Assembly (NCBI RefSeq): GCF_002847015.1
Contig: NZ_CP025085.1
Coordinates: forward strand, 1,240,001 to 1,304,000
Length of the DNA: 64,000 nt
DNA from: Prodigiosinella confusarubida
Lineage (GTDB): Bacteria; Pseudomonadota; Gammaproteobacteria; Enterobacterales; Enterobacteriaceae
Direction: 5' to 3'
A model generated the notes under the pieces. The model searched no databases. It saw only the letters and a program-made list of their open reading frames with translations, and was not told the DNA's origin. The translations under genes and the position numbers were made by a program. How positions within the stretch are numbered: position 1 is the stretch's first letter; every line of letters starts with the position of its first letter. Below, in pieces: positions 63,884-64,000 of this stretch.

Positions 63884-64000
63884 ATTTATTTTCACGAAGG
63901 GAAATACCCAGAATTCGTGCCGCTTCCGTTGTGCCCTGCTGCAAATCACGCGTTGGGCCGTCATAGTAAATATGTCCATCCACCACCAGCGCTGTGCGTG
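63882..64000 (-). CDS. C-terminal end of a probable ABC transporter ATP-binding protein (partial)
   Basis: 38 codons run from the window edge to TAA at 63882-63884: [20 protein letters not shown], then a tail [10 protein letters not shown]. The pattern [16 protein letters not shown] matches the region after the H-loop of many ABC ATPases (LVLDxGRIxxxGPTxEx), so an ABC ATPase is the best reading. The transported substrate and subfamily are not recognisable from this fragment. Another family cannot be excluded. Confidence 0.45.
   Translation of the reverse strand, partial: RTALVVDGHIYYDGPTRDLQQGTTEAARILGISLRENK

Overview
This window is a stretch of core chromosome from a member of the Enterobacterales. 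From slt through polB to yabI the gene order is, with a few exceptions, the order known around the 100/0 minute region of the Escherichia coli map. Protein sequences are clearly enterobacterial but diverged from E. coli. The accessory differences (a phoX-type Tat phosphatase between folA and apaH, a liv transporter where E. coli has araBAD, and ilvBN beside yabI) make a plant-associated or soil lineage such as the Pectobacteriaceae a reasonable guess. That is inference from layout; no genus can be fixed from the sequence alone.

Layout. 1-5542: 3' end of slt, autoregulated trpR, yjjX, gpmB, rob, creA (without creBCD), arcA and lasT. 5683-10630: the attenuated threonine operon thrL-thrA-thrB-thrC. 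10664-17544: yaaA, talB, mog, an MHS-type MFS transporter and satP. A complete-looking 1.9 kb group II intron with its reverse transcriptase/maturase is wedged between the MFS terminator and the 3' end of satP. 17754-23732: heat-shock operon dnaK-dnaJ with two sigma-32 promoters, the Na+/H+ antiporter nhaA with its regulator nhaR, and rpsT. 24137-29841: the compact ribF-ileS-lspA-fkpB-ispH cluster. 29883-30107: a fossil DNA-binding domain of a CitB/DcuR-type response regulator. 30437-36102: dapB and carAB (TTG start on carA, putative ARG box). 36290-41168: a LysE/RhtB exporter, the two-part ThrE-like exporter yjjP-yjjB, folA, an intergenic repeat cluster and phoX. 41265-48074: lptD-surA-pdxA-rsmA-apaG-apaH on the minus strand. 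48261-55547: djlA, rluA, rapA and polB. 56130-60690: a five-gene branched-chain amino-acid ABC importer ending in a large hairpin. 60837-64000: yabI, the ilvBN acetohydroxy acid synthase operon with a valine-rich leader peptide and attenuator, and the C-terminal end of a further gene that looks like an ABC transporter ATPase.

How the genes work together. Amino-acid supply dominates: thrABC, dapB, carAB, ilvBN, an LIV-type importer, and three exporters of the LysE and ThrE types, controlled by leader-peptide attenuation (thr, ilvB) and by repressors (TrpR operator, ARG box). The second theme is envelope and protein quality control: DnaK/DnaJ/DjlA, SurA-LptD, LspA, FkpB and YabI. The third is translation: IleS, RpsT, RsmA, RluA and LasT.

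No CRISPR array, prophage, IS transposase, tRNA or rRNA gene was recognised. The one clear mobile element is the group II intron. Smaller unexplained structures are a 22-bp tandem duplication in the satP leader, a hairpin/direct-repeat cluster between folA and phoX, a 29-bp palindrome after dapB, and candidate FNR, Pho, LexA and CRP sites.
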